Part shown: in pieces, positions 45,877 to 55,985 of the stretch
Layout of the letters: every line of letters starts with the position of its first letter
How positions within the stretch are numbered: position 1 is the stretch's first letter
From: Porodaedalea pini
Lineage: Eukaryota > Basidiomycota > Agaricomycetes > Hymenochaetales > Hymenochaetaceae
Direction: 5' to 3'
Assembly (NCBI GenBank): GCA_002794775.1
Contig: NBAY01000004.1
Location: 62,001-126,000 of the forward strand
Length of the DNA stretch: 64,000 bases
Translations under genes and position numbers: made by a program
The notes under the pieces: model-generated
The model's input: only the letters and a program-made list of their open reading frames with translations
Database searches by the model: none
What the model was told of the DNA's origin: nothing

Positions 45877-46072
45877 CCTCTTACCTCCGCGACGACCTAG
45901 GTGAGACTCGTCCCCCCTGTATTAGTTTAGACTTGTATTAATCCTCTTACCTCCGCGACGACCTAGCCTGAGTAAGCGTGTCCCGAGTCTACGCTCGAGT
46001 ATAGCACGTCCCAGACGACAGTCAGCCGAGGCCTGCCCAGTCCGAGCCGTCTCCCGGGCTTCCGCCCAACAT

Positions 46073-46083
46073 AAAAGCAGAAC
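46073..46083 (+). other. Primer-binding site of B (self-priming type)
   Basis: AAAAGCAGAAC begins 2 nt after the 5' LTR and does not start with TGG as tRNA-type sites do. It is conserved after the 5' LTRs of D, F and G, and with one change in A. Confidence 0.75.
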
Positions 46084-46837
46084 CCCACCCAGGCTCATCC
46101 CCAGCGTACGTCGTCGCTGTCGACTCGCCTTCACTCGGTCTAGAGGAGCATTCCCCTCGACGGACTTGACGTGTAAAAACCCCTGAACGACAACCCTCAA
46201 CCCCGCCCGGGCGTTTTCGAACGTTCGTGTATTAAGTAATCCGACTTTCCCCGACTATTACCGCATTTGGGCACCTACTTGACCTTGGAGGACCGGACGC
46301 CCCAATCGGGAAACTCCCTCCCACCCTGGCTCTCCGGATTAGCCTCTGGTGGAGCACGCACCTGACGTGGACGTGGGTAACTAGACGAGTCCAAACTTCA
46401 ACGACGATCTCGTTTGTAATCTCACTCGGATCCTACCGCCTCGTCATCAACTTCGCTGACGAACCCGCTCAACGTTGGCGTAACCCCGGATCGAACGCGC
46501 AACCGATCCCTGTCCCTCCGCCAACGTCAAGATAGATCTCACCGACGAACAGCAACGGGCCCTTCCTGCTTCAGCCCGTTGGGATCCAGACCGACCAGGC
46601 TACGTCGCGACCAATAATAGCGGCGTCACTCACGACATCTGGTGGAGTGAAATCCGGCGCAGCTGGTATTCATCAGACGAACGAGGAAGGAGAGCAAGGT
46701 GGCCCCCAGCCGCTCCGTCGTCACCCACACCGTCAACATCTACGGTCAACCTACCACCAACCCCAGGCCCTTACCGCGAGACCAACAGAGATCCCTCACC
46801 GCCGACTCCCCCAGAACCTTCGACACCCGAACCCGCG

Positions 46838-47917
46838 ATGTCAGCAGAAGGTTTCAGCCAACAGCAAATGGCGCAGATCGCGGCCATCGTTGCGAATGCC
46901 TTCGCCCATCAGGCGAACAACGCCCCAGCACCGGTCGCAGCCGCTAACCCCCCGACCCCCAACATAGACGTCGCCCGGCCACGTGAATTCACTGGCGGCG
47001 ATGATTACCTCGACTTCAGACGAGAAGTCCTCCTTTTCGTGTCCGCGAACCCAAACCGATACCCTACGTCGGAAAGCAAGATTTACGTAGCCCTCTCCTA
47101 CCTGAAGGGTGGTAATGCGGCAACGTGGGCGCAGAACTACGTCGAGGAATCGACAACGTCGGGAGTTGTCACCTTCACGGACAACTGGGATAGATTCCAG
47201 GAACGACTCGACGCCTCGTTCGACGACCCGAACCGAAAAGAAGCCGCGCTGAAGGATTTCCGAGAGAAGGTTCAGAAGGACCTCACCGCGGATAAGTTCT
47301 TCCAACAACTCGACGTCATCATCAAGCGGGCGGAACTGAAGGATGACAGCGTCATCTGCGATCGTCTCAAGCGGGCTATGAACATCGAGGTAGTCCGCGG
47401 CGTGCTGAGGTCGACGCCCGTGCCAACAACATATGAGGCATGGAAGAACAAGGCTATCGAGATCGATCGTGGCGAACAGCAGATCCGAGCGATCCAACGA
47501 GGCCGTCCGTTCATACCTCAACCCCGTCAACAACAACAGGCACCCCCCGCTCGGCGCCAAGTTGCAGCCCCGCACGTCGACAAACGCGACGCGACCGGCG
47601 TCACGTTCGGAGGCGCTGGTCAACCGATGGACGTCTCAATGAACGAGGCGCAACGACGACGCGCGTGCTGGATCTGCGGCGGGCTGGGCCATTTCAAGGA
47701 CAAGTGCCCGCAGGGGAAGCCGATCATCCAGCGCATGCTGGAGCTAATGGCACCAGGCGAACGTCGCATCCTCGCGGACGAGCTCGGCGCGATGAAGGAA
47801 TCGGCCTTCGAGGAAGTCGTAGACACTCGGAGGTCGACGGTGGAGGACTATGTGGAAGAAGAAGAGAATGACGAAGAGGTCGTCGACTCGCAGGGTTTTG
47901 CGAGTGGTCAGGCGTAG
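46838..47917 (+). CDS. gag: Gag of element B
   Basis: Capsid/nucleocapsid protein, 359 residues from the first in-frame ATG (MSAEGF) to TAG 47915-47917. The capsid region is about residues 40-220 (REFTGGDDYLDFRREVLLF, YLKGGNAATWAQNYVEE, RFQERLDASFDDPNRKE). An arginine/glutamine-rich stretch follows, then zinc knuckle CWICGGLGHFKDKC (about 277-290) for RNA packaging, and an acidic end. The frame is also open upstream to about 46470, with sequence conserved in all copies (IDLTDEQQRALPASA, ATNNSG..IWWSE, PPTPGP), but without ATG. The true product may start there by splicing or a non-AUG codon. Pol follows in the -1 frame through the slip site at 47893. Confidence 0.93.
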   Translation: MSAEGFSQQQMAQIAAIVANAFAHQANNAPAPVAAANPPTPNIDVARPREFTGGDDYLDFRREVLLFVSANPNRYPTSESKIYVALSYLKGGNAATWAQNYVEESTTSGVVTFTDNWDRFQERLDASFDDPNRKEAALKDFREKVQKDLTADKFFQQLDVIIKRAELKDDSVICDRLKRAMNIEVVRGVLRSTPVPTTYEAWKNKAIEIDRGEQQIRAIQRGRPFIPQPRQQQQAPPARRQVAAPHVDKRDATGVTFGGAGQPMDVSMNEAQRRRACWICGGLGHFKDKCPQGKPIIQRMLELMAPGERRILADELGAMKESAFEEVVDTRRSTVEDYVEEEENDEEVVDSQGFASGQA

Positions 47918-47935
47918 CCATCGGGACGACTGACC
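47893..47935 (+). promoter_or_regulatory. -1 ribosomal frameshift signal, gag to pol of B
   Basis: GGGTTTT (47893-47899) lies in the gag frame as G GGT TTT, fitting the X XXY YYZ rule. After 6 nt, GGTCAGGCG (47906-47914) can pair with CGACTGACC (47927-47935) with one mismatch, and the loop includes the gag UAG. Pol is open from 47872 in the -1 frame, so slippage here yields Gag-Pol. The slip site is also enclosed by the short inverted repeat CTCGCA/TGCGAG. Confidence 0.8.
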
Positions 47936-50900
47936 GAGAAGAACAAGGGACTTTGAATCCGGACTCACTAAAATATAACCAACCGTCTGTACGATACATA
48001 AATACAAACGACGTCGATGGTTTTCCCGAGTACGAAGTCCCCACCGGTGTAAAAGAAAGTAAGGAGTACGAGCAGCTGTTCATGAGAGGAACTGGCGGAC
48101 GCCAGCTGGACCTTCTCCTGAACGTCGGACACAGCGTGGAAGGTGAAGTGAGGGAGGTAGACGCGCATGCCCTTGTGGATTCGGGATGCACGGGATCCTG
48201 CATCGACATCAGGTTCGTCGAGAGGTACGGGTTGGAAACGAAACGCTACATTCGACCCCTTGCGGTACTCAATGCCGACGGCACGCACAACGAGGCCGGG
48301 TTGATCGAGGAATACGTCGACGTTGAACTTACGATCGGTCACCACAAGGAACAAATCGTCCTGGCAGTAACCTCGCTGGCATCGTCCAACATCTTCCTGG
48401 GATACGACTGGCTTCGACGGCACAACCCAGAGGTCGACTGGAAAACGGGGACGCTCGACTTCACTCGCTGTCCGAGCGAATGTGTGGTGGAAAAGACGGT
48501 AGAGGACGGCATGCGGAAGGTGTTAGAGGTGGCGGAAGAGACGGGGAGGATGAGAGAGGTGCGAATGGACAAGGCGTCCTGGCCCGCATACCTCAACGAT
48601 TACGCCGACGTCTTCTCGGAGAAGGGATTCGAGAAACTGCCGGAACACCGACCCTGGGACCATGTTATCGACTTGAAGCCTGACTTCAAACCAAGCGACT
48701 GTAAAATCTATCCGCTCACGCCAACTGAGCAACAGTCGCTCAAGGACTTCCTCGACGAAAATCTGAAGTCGGGTCGCATTCGACGGTCGATATCGCCAAT
48801 GGCGTCGCCCTTCTTCTTCATCAAGAAGGCCGACAAGTCGCTACGCCCGATCCAGGACTACCGTAAACTCAATGACGGCACGATCAAGAATAAGTATCCC
48901 CTCCCTCTCATCGACGAACTTGTTGACAAGGTCAAGAAGGCGAAGTACATCACTAAGCTTGACCTTCGTTGGGGGTACTACAACGTCCGGATCCGCGAAG
49001 GTGACGAATGGAAGGCAGCGTTTCGCACGAACATGGGCCTCTTCGAACCGACGGTCATGTTCTTTGGTCTCTGCAACGCCCCGGCAACGTTCCAGGCTTT
49101 TGTCAATCACATCTTCAAGGAACTGATTTACGCTAACCTGATCATCGTATACCTCGACGACATATTGATCCTCTCGGAAACCATTGAGGAACATATAGAC
49201 ACGTCGAGGCGCGTCCTTCAGATCCTTCGAGAGAATGGCCTGTACCTGAAACCGGAGAAGTGCGAGTTTGACGCCAAGGTCGTCAAATACCTCGGCCACA
49301 TCATCGGTAATGGCGAGATCAAGGCTGACCCAGCAAAGACGGAGGCAATTGCGAACTGGCCGGTCCCACGAAACCTGAAGCAGCTACAACAGTTCCTCGG
49401 CATGGGTAACTGGCTGCGACGGTTCATCAAGGACTACAGCAAGGTGGTCCATCCGCTGACGTCGTTAACGGGCAAGAAGGACTGGGTATGGGAGACCGAA
49501 CAGCAAGAGGCGTTCGAGGAGCTGAGACGACGTCTCTGCTCACCTCCAGTCCTAGCCATCGCCAACGACGAAGGTCCTTTCCGCGTAGAAGCGGACTCGT
49601 CAAACTTTGCGCTCGGCGGTGTGTTGTTACAGAAGCAGGAAGGGAAGTGGAGGGTGATTGCCTATAGGTCAGAAGCACTCCTACCCGCTGAACGAAACTA
49701 CGAGATCTACGACAAGGAGATGCTCGCGATCGTTTCGGCGCTCAAGGAATGGCGACAATACCTCCTCGGTGCTCGCCACAAGATCGAAATCTGGTCCGAC
49801 CACGCTAACCTCACCTACTTCAGGTCAGCGCAGAAGCTGAGCTACCGTCAAGCCCGCTGGCGAACCGAACTCGAAGAGTTTGACTTCCACCTCGAACACA
49901 AGTCGGGGAAGACGATGGGCAAGGCGGACTTACTGTCGCGCAAAGCCGGCTATGATGAGGGAAGGGATGACAACGACGACGTCGTGTTCATCAAGGACAA
50001 GTGGCTAAATCGTGGAGTGGTCAGAACGTCTCGGGAGGAAGTGTTGGAACGAGTGGGTGACGCGCAGAGGGCGCAGAGCGAGTCGGAAAGGCCGACGAAT
50101 ATGGTAGAGGTCGACGGGTTGTGGCGGATGAAAGGCAAGGTGTACGTGCCATCGACGATGAAGGAAGCGGTGTTGCGGGAGTGCCACGACTCGACCCTGG
50201 CAGGACATCCCGGATCGTCGAAGACGGTCGAACTGGTACGTCGAGACTTCTGGTGGGCGTCGATGTTCTCCGATGTCCGAGCATACGTCCGAGGATGCGA
50301 CCGTTGCCAACGGACGAAGGCTCTGAGGACATCGAGGTCGAGGCCACTTCATCCTAACGCAATCCCTGAAGGTCCCTGGGAGATCGTCACGGTCGACCTA
50401 ATCGGAGAGCTCCCGGACTCCAAGGGACACAACGCGATCTGCGTCTTCGTGGATAGGTTCTCGAAGCAGATGCACGCGATTCCGACGACGACAAGACTGT
50501 CAGCAGAAGGCATGGCCCAGCTATACCGCGATCATATCTTCCGCCTCCACGGTTTGCCGAAGAAGATCATCCATGACCGCGGCACGCAGTTCGACGCATC
50601 GATGATGAAGGAGCTGTACAAACTCCTACACATCGAGGGCAACCCGTCAACGGCATACCACCCGCAAACGGACGGTCAGACAGAACGCGTCAACCAAGAG
50701 CTCGAACAATACCTCCGACTCTTCGTTGACCATCGGCAATCGGACTGGAAGGACTGGCTTCCTCTCGCAGAGTTCGCGTACAACAACCGCGAACATTCGG
50801 CGACAAAGATGTCACCCTTCTACGCGAACACTGGACGTCACCCCAGGAGCTTCGACACCGTACGAACGTCCTCTGCCAACATGTCGGCAGAAGAATTCGC

Positions 50901-51543
50901 AAAGCACATCAAGGAGACCCATCGCGCGGCAAAGGACAATCTGGTCAAGGCAGCAGAAGACATGAAACGCTACCATGACCGGACGGCAGGAGCATCGGTG
51001 GAGTACAAGGCTGGTGATAAGGTCTTCCTCGACGGACGAAATATCAGCACGGATTCACCCACGAAGAAGCTTGCCGACAAATGGTACGGTCCCTTCGACA
51101 TTGTCGACAAGGTAGGAGCGAGTGCCTACAAGCTCAAACTCCCCAAACGATGGAAAAAGGTCCACCCTGTCTTCAATGAAGCCCTACTGAAACCCGCCGT
51201 TGAACCGTCCTTTGAGAGCCAGAAGCTACCGCCACCGCCGCCACCGGAAATCGTCAACAACGAAGAGGAATACGAGGTTGAAGAGGTCATTGACTCACGT
51301 CTGCACCGAGGTAAACTACAGTACCTCGTCAAGTGGGTCGGTTACAACGAACCAACCTGGCAACCAGAGACGGACTTCGGCGAGAACGCTAAGGAGGCGA
51401 TTGCTGAATTCTACCTCAAACACCCCGGTGCTCCTCGCAAACTCGATATCCCTCGCTCACGACTCCGCCCACTCTTCGTCGACACCGAGCCAGACGACCG
51501 CGATCTTGGTTGGTCGGGACGCCCAACCTTGAGGAGGGGGTAA
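47900..51543 (+). CDS. pol: Pol polyprotein of element B
   Basis: One open frame to TAA 51541-51543, expressed after -1 frameshifting (1196 residues counted from 47953). Counting from there: retropepsin with VDSG (about 75), RT with YLDD (about 400), RNase H with EADSS and DKEM (about 546-588), integrase HHCC zinc domain (HDSTLAGHPG..CDRCQRTKA, about 745-795), catalytic D (TVDLIGE, about 815), D (HDRGTQFD, about 874) and E (TDGQTERVN, about 910), GPF module, and chromodomain (EEYEVEEVIDSRL..YLVKWVGYNEPTWQPE, about 1102-1150). All catalytic residues are present. There is no tRNA-type primer site, in keeping with self-priming. The end of the gene overlaps the purine tract and abuts the 3' LTR. 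Confidence 0.97.
51529..51543 (+). other. Polypurine tract of B
   Basis: The TTGAGGAGGGGGTAA segment directly precedes the 3' LTR and overlaps the last pol codons. It is the expected primer for plus-strand DNA synthesis. Equivalent G-rich runs precede the 3' LTRs of D, F and G. Confidence 0.8.
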
Positions 51544-51968
51544 TGTCAGGACTCGAACTTTCACCCTTTCTTTATTTTTCCCTTTTACCATTTCCTTTTA
51601 TTTTAATCGCTCCTTTTCATTATATTTAATCATCGGACCAATCATTTCCCACACTTCATTCACGCGACCTTCATTCGTTCCATTCTGACCCTTTATGTAA
51701 TATTAGATAATAGAGTCTCACGGCGTCGCTATATAAGGTCTCAGGAATCGCATGAACTCCTTGTTCTGCTTTTCCTCTTACCTCCGCGACGACCTAGGTG
51801 AGACTCGTCCCCCCTGTATTAGTTTAGACTTGTATTAATCCTCTTACCTCCGCGACGACCTAGCCTGAGTAAGCGTGTCCCGAGTCTACGCTCGAGTATA
51901 GCACGTCCCAGACGACAGTCAGCCGAGGCCTGCCCAGTCCGAGCCGTCTCCCGGGCTTCCGCCTAACA
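51544..51968 (+). repeat. 3' LTR of B
   Basis: 425 bp, TGTCAGG..CCTAACA, identical to the 5' LTR except for one base. Followed by the GAAAT duplication at 51969-51973. Confidence 0.97.
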
Positions 51969-51973
51969 GAAAT

Positions 51974-52202
51974 CCTTGGTGGATTACTCAAGATCTTCAA
52001 GAAAGGAAATTGGTAAAGTGAATTAGGATATCTTAAACTGCTAACTTTTACAGGTTACAATCCATCAGTACAAGAAATCAAAATCCCTAGTAAAACGAAC
52101 AACTGGGAAAAGTTTTGACTTAACAACTAGTCCATTCAACCCCAGTGGAACTGCAATCAACAAGATTCACTATTTGATCTTACTTGCAGTACCAGCAAGA
52201 CA
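51974..52202 (+). repeat. C 5' LTR, second part
   Basis: Resumes the C LTR after B and ends CAGCAAGACA at 52202, matching the 3' LTR end at 63352. Confidence 0.95.
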
Positions 52203-52205
52203 GAA

Positions 52206-52224
52206 TTGGAGCCCACCGCGAGGG
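52206..52224 (+). other. Primer-binding site of C (tRNA type)
   Basis: TGGAGCCCACCGCGAGGGG begins a few bases after the LTR. The TGG start would pair with a tRNA CCA end. I cannot name the tRNA with certainty. This contrasts with the self-priming site of B. Confidence 0.55.
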
Positions 52225-52301
52225 GAAAATAGGTTCTAACTGATAGATCTTGAATTACAGAATTATCAGAATTTCAACTCACATTTACAGACTGACAAGA
52301 A

Positions 52302-55300
52302 ATGACTATCTCAGGAAATAGCTCACCAACAGAAACAGTGGGAAATAACCCAGTGTTTATATCTACATTTGACAAAATGTCTCTATCAGTCCTTGATATG
52401 CCTCATCCCAATTCAAAGAATGCTCCTAAGAAATTCAAAGGGCATTATTCTGAAGTAGAGAGGTTTATTGATCACTATGAGAAATTGTTAGCAAAGAATA
52501 ATGTTATCTCAGAGAGAGATAAATGTAGGACAATCACCCAATATTGTTCTCATTCAGTAACAGAGGTTATTGAAGGATTGGAGTGTTACCAGTATCCAAA
52601 TTGGGAAAACTTGAAAAAGGAAATTTTGCGTCTTTATGATGCAGAAAAGAATAACAGGAGATATTCAAAAGCAAATCTCAAGAAATTAATTATGAAGCAG
52701 AGAGAAAGAAAAATCAGGTCTTGGTCAGAGTTTATTCACTATGACAGGGAGTTTACAACCATTGGTGGATGGCTCAAAAACAAGGACAAAATCACTGCAA
52801 AGGAGGAAGCAACTTACTTTTGGAAAGGAATTCACTTCTCATTGAGAGAGATTATTGAAGCAAGGCTCTCTATCAAATTCCCTAATCATAATATGAGGGA
52901 TCCTTTTGAAATCAAGGAGATCAAGACCATTGCAGAAGCCCTGTTGAATACAGAAAGATTTGATCAGGCTTTCAATGACTCAGATGATGATGATGATTTC
53001 AGAAATGACTCAGACTCATCTGACAGTGACAACTCAGAAGATTCAGAAGATTCAGATGTTGACAGGAGATCTCATTCCAGTCACTCTAGGAGACTGAAGT
53101 TAGTCTCTCCTATGCTGAAATCACCAAAATCTGGAGAAAAAGCTAAAAAGTCAGACAAGAAAGCCAAATCTACACAGAGTGAAGTGGAATCACTCATTGA
53201 ACAAATGAGCAGTATGTCACTCAAGGACAGAAGATATGGCCTCTTATATTTCAAGGCAGTCAAGTTGGATCCTGATGTAGCCAAGGTTGTAATGCCACCT
53301 GTATTGGGATCAGAAGAAAATACCAGAAGAAACAATGAAGGAAACAACCTATCTCCAAGCCAAAATAGATCTGCAGGATATTCATTTACACCTCGCCAAG
53401 ATAGAAGCTGTTTTGGCTGTGGATCAGCTGGACATGGAATCAGAGAGTGTCCTCAAATTGCAGAATTAATGTCTGAAGGAATTATTCAGAGAGATAACAA
53501 TGGGAAACTCATGATGAAAGATGGCTCACTCATCAGAAGAAACTTTGGAGAAAATTTGGCACAGGCTGCCAAGTGCCAACACATTGCTGCAGTGAATGTG
53601 AATTTAATCACATATTCACAAAATAATTCTCAGAATCAGAGAAAGTCAAATTTAATTATTTCAGGAGACAGCAGTGATGAAAGTTCTGAAGATGAAGTCT
53701 ATCCTGTCACTCGTTCCCAGAAAGGAACTACTGAACAGAGAAAGGAAATGCAGGAAGGCACTTATAAGTCACCTGTGAAGCACTCAAAGCCAAAGCAAAG
53801 TGAAATAAGTACCAAGCTACCTGAAATAAAGGAAATAAAGAAGAATCAGATTGCTCAGAAGCCAGATGAAGATATTATCATGGAGGATCAGGAACTTATC
53901 AAGAAAATTATTCCAGGAAACAAGCCTGTACCTATCAGAAACTCAGAAATCTCTGAGAAACCAAAGGAGAATCTAGAAAATAAAGTACAGAGATTCAGTA
54001 GGGTGTCAGAAGTATCATCCAAAGTCAATCCTGATTCTATAGTGGACCGCCTACTTGCAACCACACAGACTCTCTCCACTAGAGAGTTACTTGGAGTGTC
54101 ACCTACCTTGTCTGGAAAGGTAATGGAGAAGCTCAAGTATAAAGTTCCCAAACAATCTGATCAAGTACTTGAGGCCAGAATAATAGAGTTGGATCAGGAT
54201 TTGGATGATCAGGAAGATAATTTAATTGTATCCTCAACTTTATGGGCAGAAACAGGACTACCAAAGACTCATGGAAGACTCATCAGATTACAGGTTAACT
54301 GTAATGGAGTCACAGTAAATGCTATAATTGATACAGGATCTCAGTTGAATATCTGTCATTCAAGAATTCATAAATCTCTACACTTACCTTTGGACAAGAG
54401 TAAGAATATGAATATGAATGATGCAAATGGAGGGGAAGGCAAGCTATTTGGCCTTGTACAAAATGTGCCTATCAAGATTGGAAGTGTCTCCACATATGCT
54501 AATATATTTGTTGGAGAACATGTTCCTTTTGACTTGTTATTAGGAAGGCCTTGGCAGAGAAGCAATTTCATTTCTATTGCTGAGCGCCCAGATGGCACAT
54601 ACCTACAATTCAAAGATCCAGATGATCCCTCTAAGACAGTTGACAGATTTGAACTGTTGGTTACTCCTGATGGGACAGATCCAGAGTGGAATCATGAGCC
54701 TGCTACTTGGTATTCAGCAGTGGATCCTGACCTGGATGAAATAAATGAATATCAGGATAAATTCAAGCAATTTACTCAACAGAGAGAGTTATACAGAGCA
54801 CAGGTATTTACTATGTTCTCTGAGCCTACACCAGCTCAGAGGATAGTTCAAGAATGGAATATTGAGAATGCCCAAATCACAGAATATCCAGATTCAGAAT
54901 TTGAGGAAACTGAAATACCAAAGGAAACTCTAACTAGAAGTACTTCACTTCCAGTTAGCCACCAAAGGAAGAGAATGCATGGGTCTGGAGAAACAGACAG
55001 CTTAGTATCTACTTTGATTTTAGATGAAAACATAACTCCTGGATCAGATGTGTCTTCAGTTCAAGGCAGTTCCTCTTTATTTATAAAGGAAGCTTCCAAC
55101 AGAGCTCAACAGGATTATGGAGAGTGGCAAGCAACATTGCTATTGATGGATGACTCTGATCAGGAAAGAAATGAGATCAAGGAGAATGAAGCTGAAGAAA
55201 ATATAGAGCTTACAGAGTCAAAGGATAAAGGAAAACAAATTGAAATTTCCTCAAAAGCCAAAAACTCGGAGTTTGACCTCCAGGAACTTAATGAATTTCA

Positions 55301-55985
55301 GCTTGAAGAGTTCTGGGATGATCCTGAACTTATGTGGTACATGTCAAAGTATGATGATGACAGCAGTGATCATGAACTGGATGTCTTGGAGAATAAAAAC
55401 TCAGTTTTATTTGATTTAGAATGGCAATATATCAATTTGACACCGGAAGATGTACATGACATAGCAGAAATATGGAGAATGAGGCTGGAAGAGATAAGGA
55501 CTAGAAGAGAGAAGTGTTGGGAAGAGATCAGGAAAAGAAAGTACAAACCTTTCACTGAGGAATACCGACAGATTTGGGAAGAAGCTCTGAAAGGCAGAAA
55601 ATATGATAGCGAAACGACCAGTGCTCGTATCGTTACGCTGAATACATCTACGGAAAGCGATGATCAGCACGAGTATGATGCAAAAGAGATTGTAAAAAAG
55701 GAACCATACCTTGAGGCGCTACATGCCAAACAGTCCGAGAAAAGAATAGAGGTTAATGAAATAAATCAGAACTCACCCGGAAACCAGTTCTTGAAGCCTC
55801 AAACCCTGCCGGATACTGTTGGAAAGCGATCATACATTGAAAGGCCCATTGGCCAAGATGTTCTAAACAATATAGCTCAGCAAGGAACAAAAATGCAAGG
55901 GGAAAATGAACTTACAAAACCGGAAATTCCCCCTCGAAGCGAACGTGCGATAAGTCAACATCTACTGATCGTGTCCATACGATGA
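52302..55985 (+). CDS. gag-pro: C ORF1: Gag, zinc knuckle, protease and extension
   Basis: 1227 codons from ATG 52302. A capsid-like Gag domain lies at about residues 40-230 (VERFIDHYEKLL, YPNWENLKKEILRLYD, WSEFIHYDREF). An acidic Ser/Asp tract (about 225-255) follows, then one knuckle CFGCGSAGHGIREC (about 370-383). A long charged linker leads to retropepsin with AIIDTGSQLNI (about 673) and FDLLLGRPW (about 745), and then an extension rich in Glu and Lys. The C-terminal 120 residues begin a tandem repeat that continues in the next ORF in another frame. Comparison of the repeat units shows one base missing around 55921-55935. ORF1 and ORF2 are therefore probably one gene, and this stop is an artefact of that indel. 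Confidence 0.9.
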   Translation: MTISGNSSPTETVGNNPVFISTFDKMSLSVLDMPHPNSKNAPKKFKGHYSEVERFIDHYEKLLAKNNVISERDKCRTITQYCSHSVTEVIEGLECYQYPNWENLKKEILRLYDAEKNNRRYSKANLKKLIMKQRERKIRSWSEFIHYDREFTTIGGWLKNKDKITAKEEATYFWKGIHFSLREIIEARLSIKFPNHNMRDPFEIKEIKTIAEALLNTERFDQAFNDSDDDDDFRNDSDSSDSDNSEDSEDSDVDRRSHSSHSRRLKLVSPMLKSPKSGEKAKKSDKKAKSTQSEVESLIEQMSSMSLKDRRYGLLYFKAVKLDPDVAKVVMPPVLGSEENTRRNNEGNNLSPSQNRSAGYSFTPRQDRSCFGCGSAGHGIRECPQIAELMSEGIIQRDNNGKLMMKDGSLIRRNFGENLAQAAKCQHIAAVNVNLITYSQNNSQNQRKSNLIISGDSSDESSEDEVYPVTRSQKGTTEQRKEMQEGTYKSPVKHSKPKQSEISTKLPEIKEIKKNQIAQKPDEDIIMEDQELIKKIIPGNKPVPIRNSEISEKPKENLENKVQRFSRVSEVSSKVNPDSIVDRLLATTQTLSTRELLGVSPTLSGKVMEKLKYKVPKQSDQVLEARIIELDQDLDDQEDNLIVSSTLWAETGLPKTHGRLIRLQVNCNGVTVNAIIDTGSQLNICHSRIHKSLHLPLDKSKNMNMNDANGGEGKLFGLVQNVPIKIGSVSTYANIFVGEHVPFDLLLGRPWQRSNFISIAERPDGTYLQFKDPDDPSKTVDRFELLVTPDGTDPEWNHEPATWYSAVDPDLDEINEYQDKFKQFTQQRELYRAQVFTMFSEPTPAQRIVQEWNIENAQITEYPDSEFEETEIPKETLTRSTSLPVSHQRKRMHGSGETDSLVSTLILDENITPGSDVSSVQGSSSLFIKEASNRAQQDYGEWQATLLLMDDSDQERNEIKENEAEENIELTESKDKGKQIEISSKAKNSEFDLQELNEFQLEEFWDDPELMWYMSKYDDDSSDHELDVLENKNSVLFDLEWQYINLTPEDVHDIAEIWRMRLEEIRTRREKCWEEIRKRKYKPFTEEYRQIWEEALKGRKYDSETTSARIVTLNTSTESDDQHEYDAKEIVKKEPYLEALHAKQSEKRIEVNEINQNSPGNQFLKPQTLPDTVGKRSYIERPIGQDVLNNIAQQGTKMQGENELTKPEIPPRSERAISQHLLIVSIR

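Larger units (their letters stand above)
45647..46071 (+). repeat. 5' LTR of B
   Basis: 425 bp, TGTCAGG..CCCAACA. It includes TATATAA (45833-45839), self-primer (45866-45876), and two copies of a 24-bp motif (45877-45900, 45943-45966) 66 bp apart. The only difference from the 3' LTR is C against T four bases before the end. Confidence 0.97.
45647..51968 (+). mobile_element. Element B: intact, probably autonomous chromovirus
   Basis: 6322 bp with LTRs 45647-46071 and 51544-51968 that differ at one position, and a perfect GAAAT duplication (45642-45646, 51969-51973). Gag and pol are open throughout. Signals visible: TATA box, self-primer and its complement, slip heptamer with stem-loop, purine tract at the pol stop. 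It is inserted in the 5' LTR of C, whose uninterrupted sequence is seen at 63110-63125. Chromodomain integrase and self-priming place it near the Tf1/sushi type. Confidence 0.97.

Noticed and set aside
46841..47623. Long minus-strand frame of 260 codons opposite B gag
   Set aside because: A shadow of gag caused by GC-rich third positions. The same region is broken on that strand in other copies.
55982..55985. ATGA stop-start overlap of C ORF1 and ORF2 as coupled reinitiation
   Set aside because: The tandem repeat shows the ORF2 frame already applies upstream of this ATG, from about 55935, so a one-base deletion explains the break better than a designed overlap.
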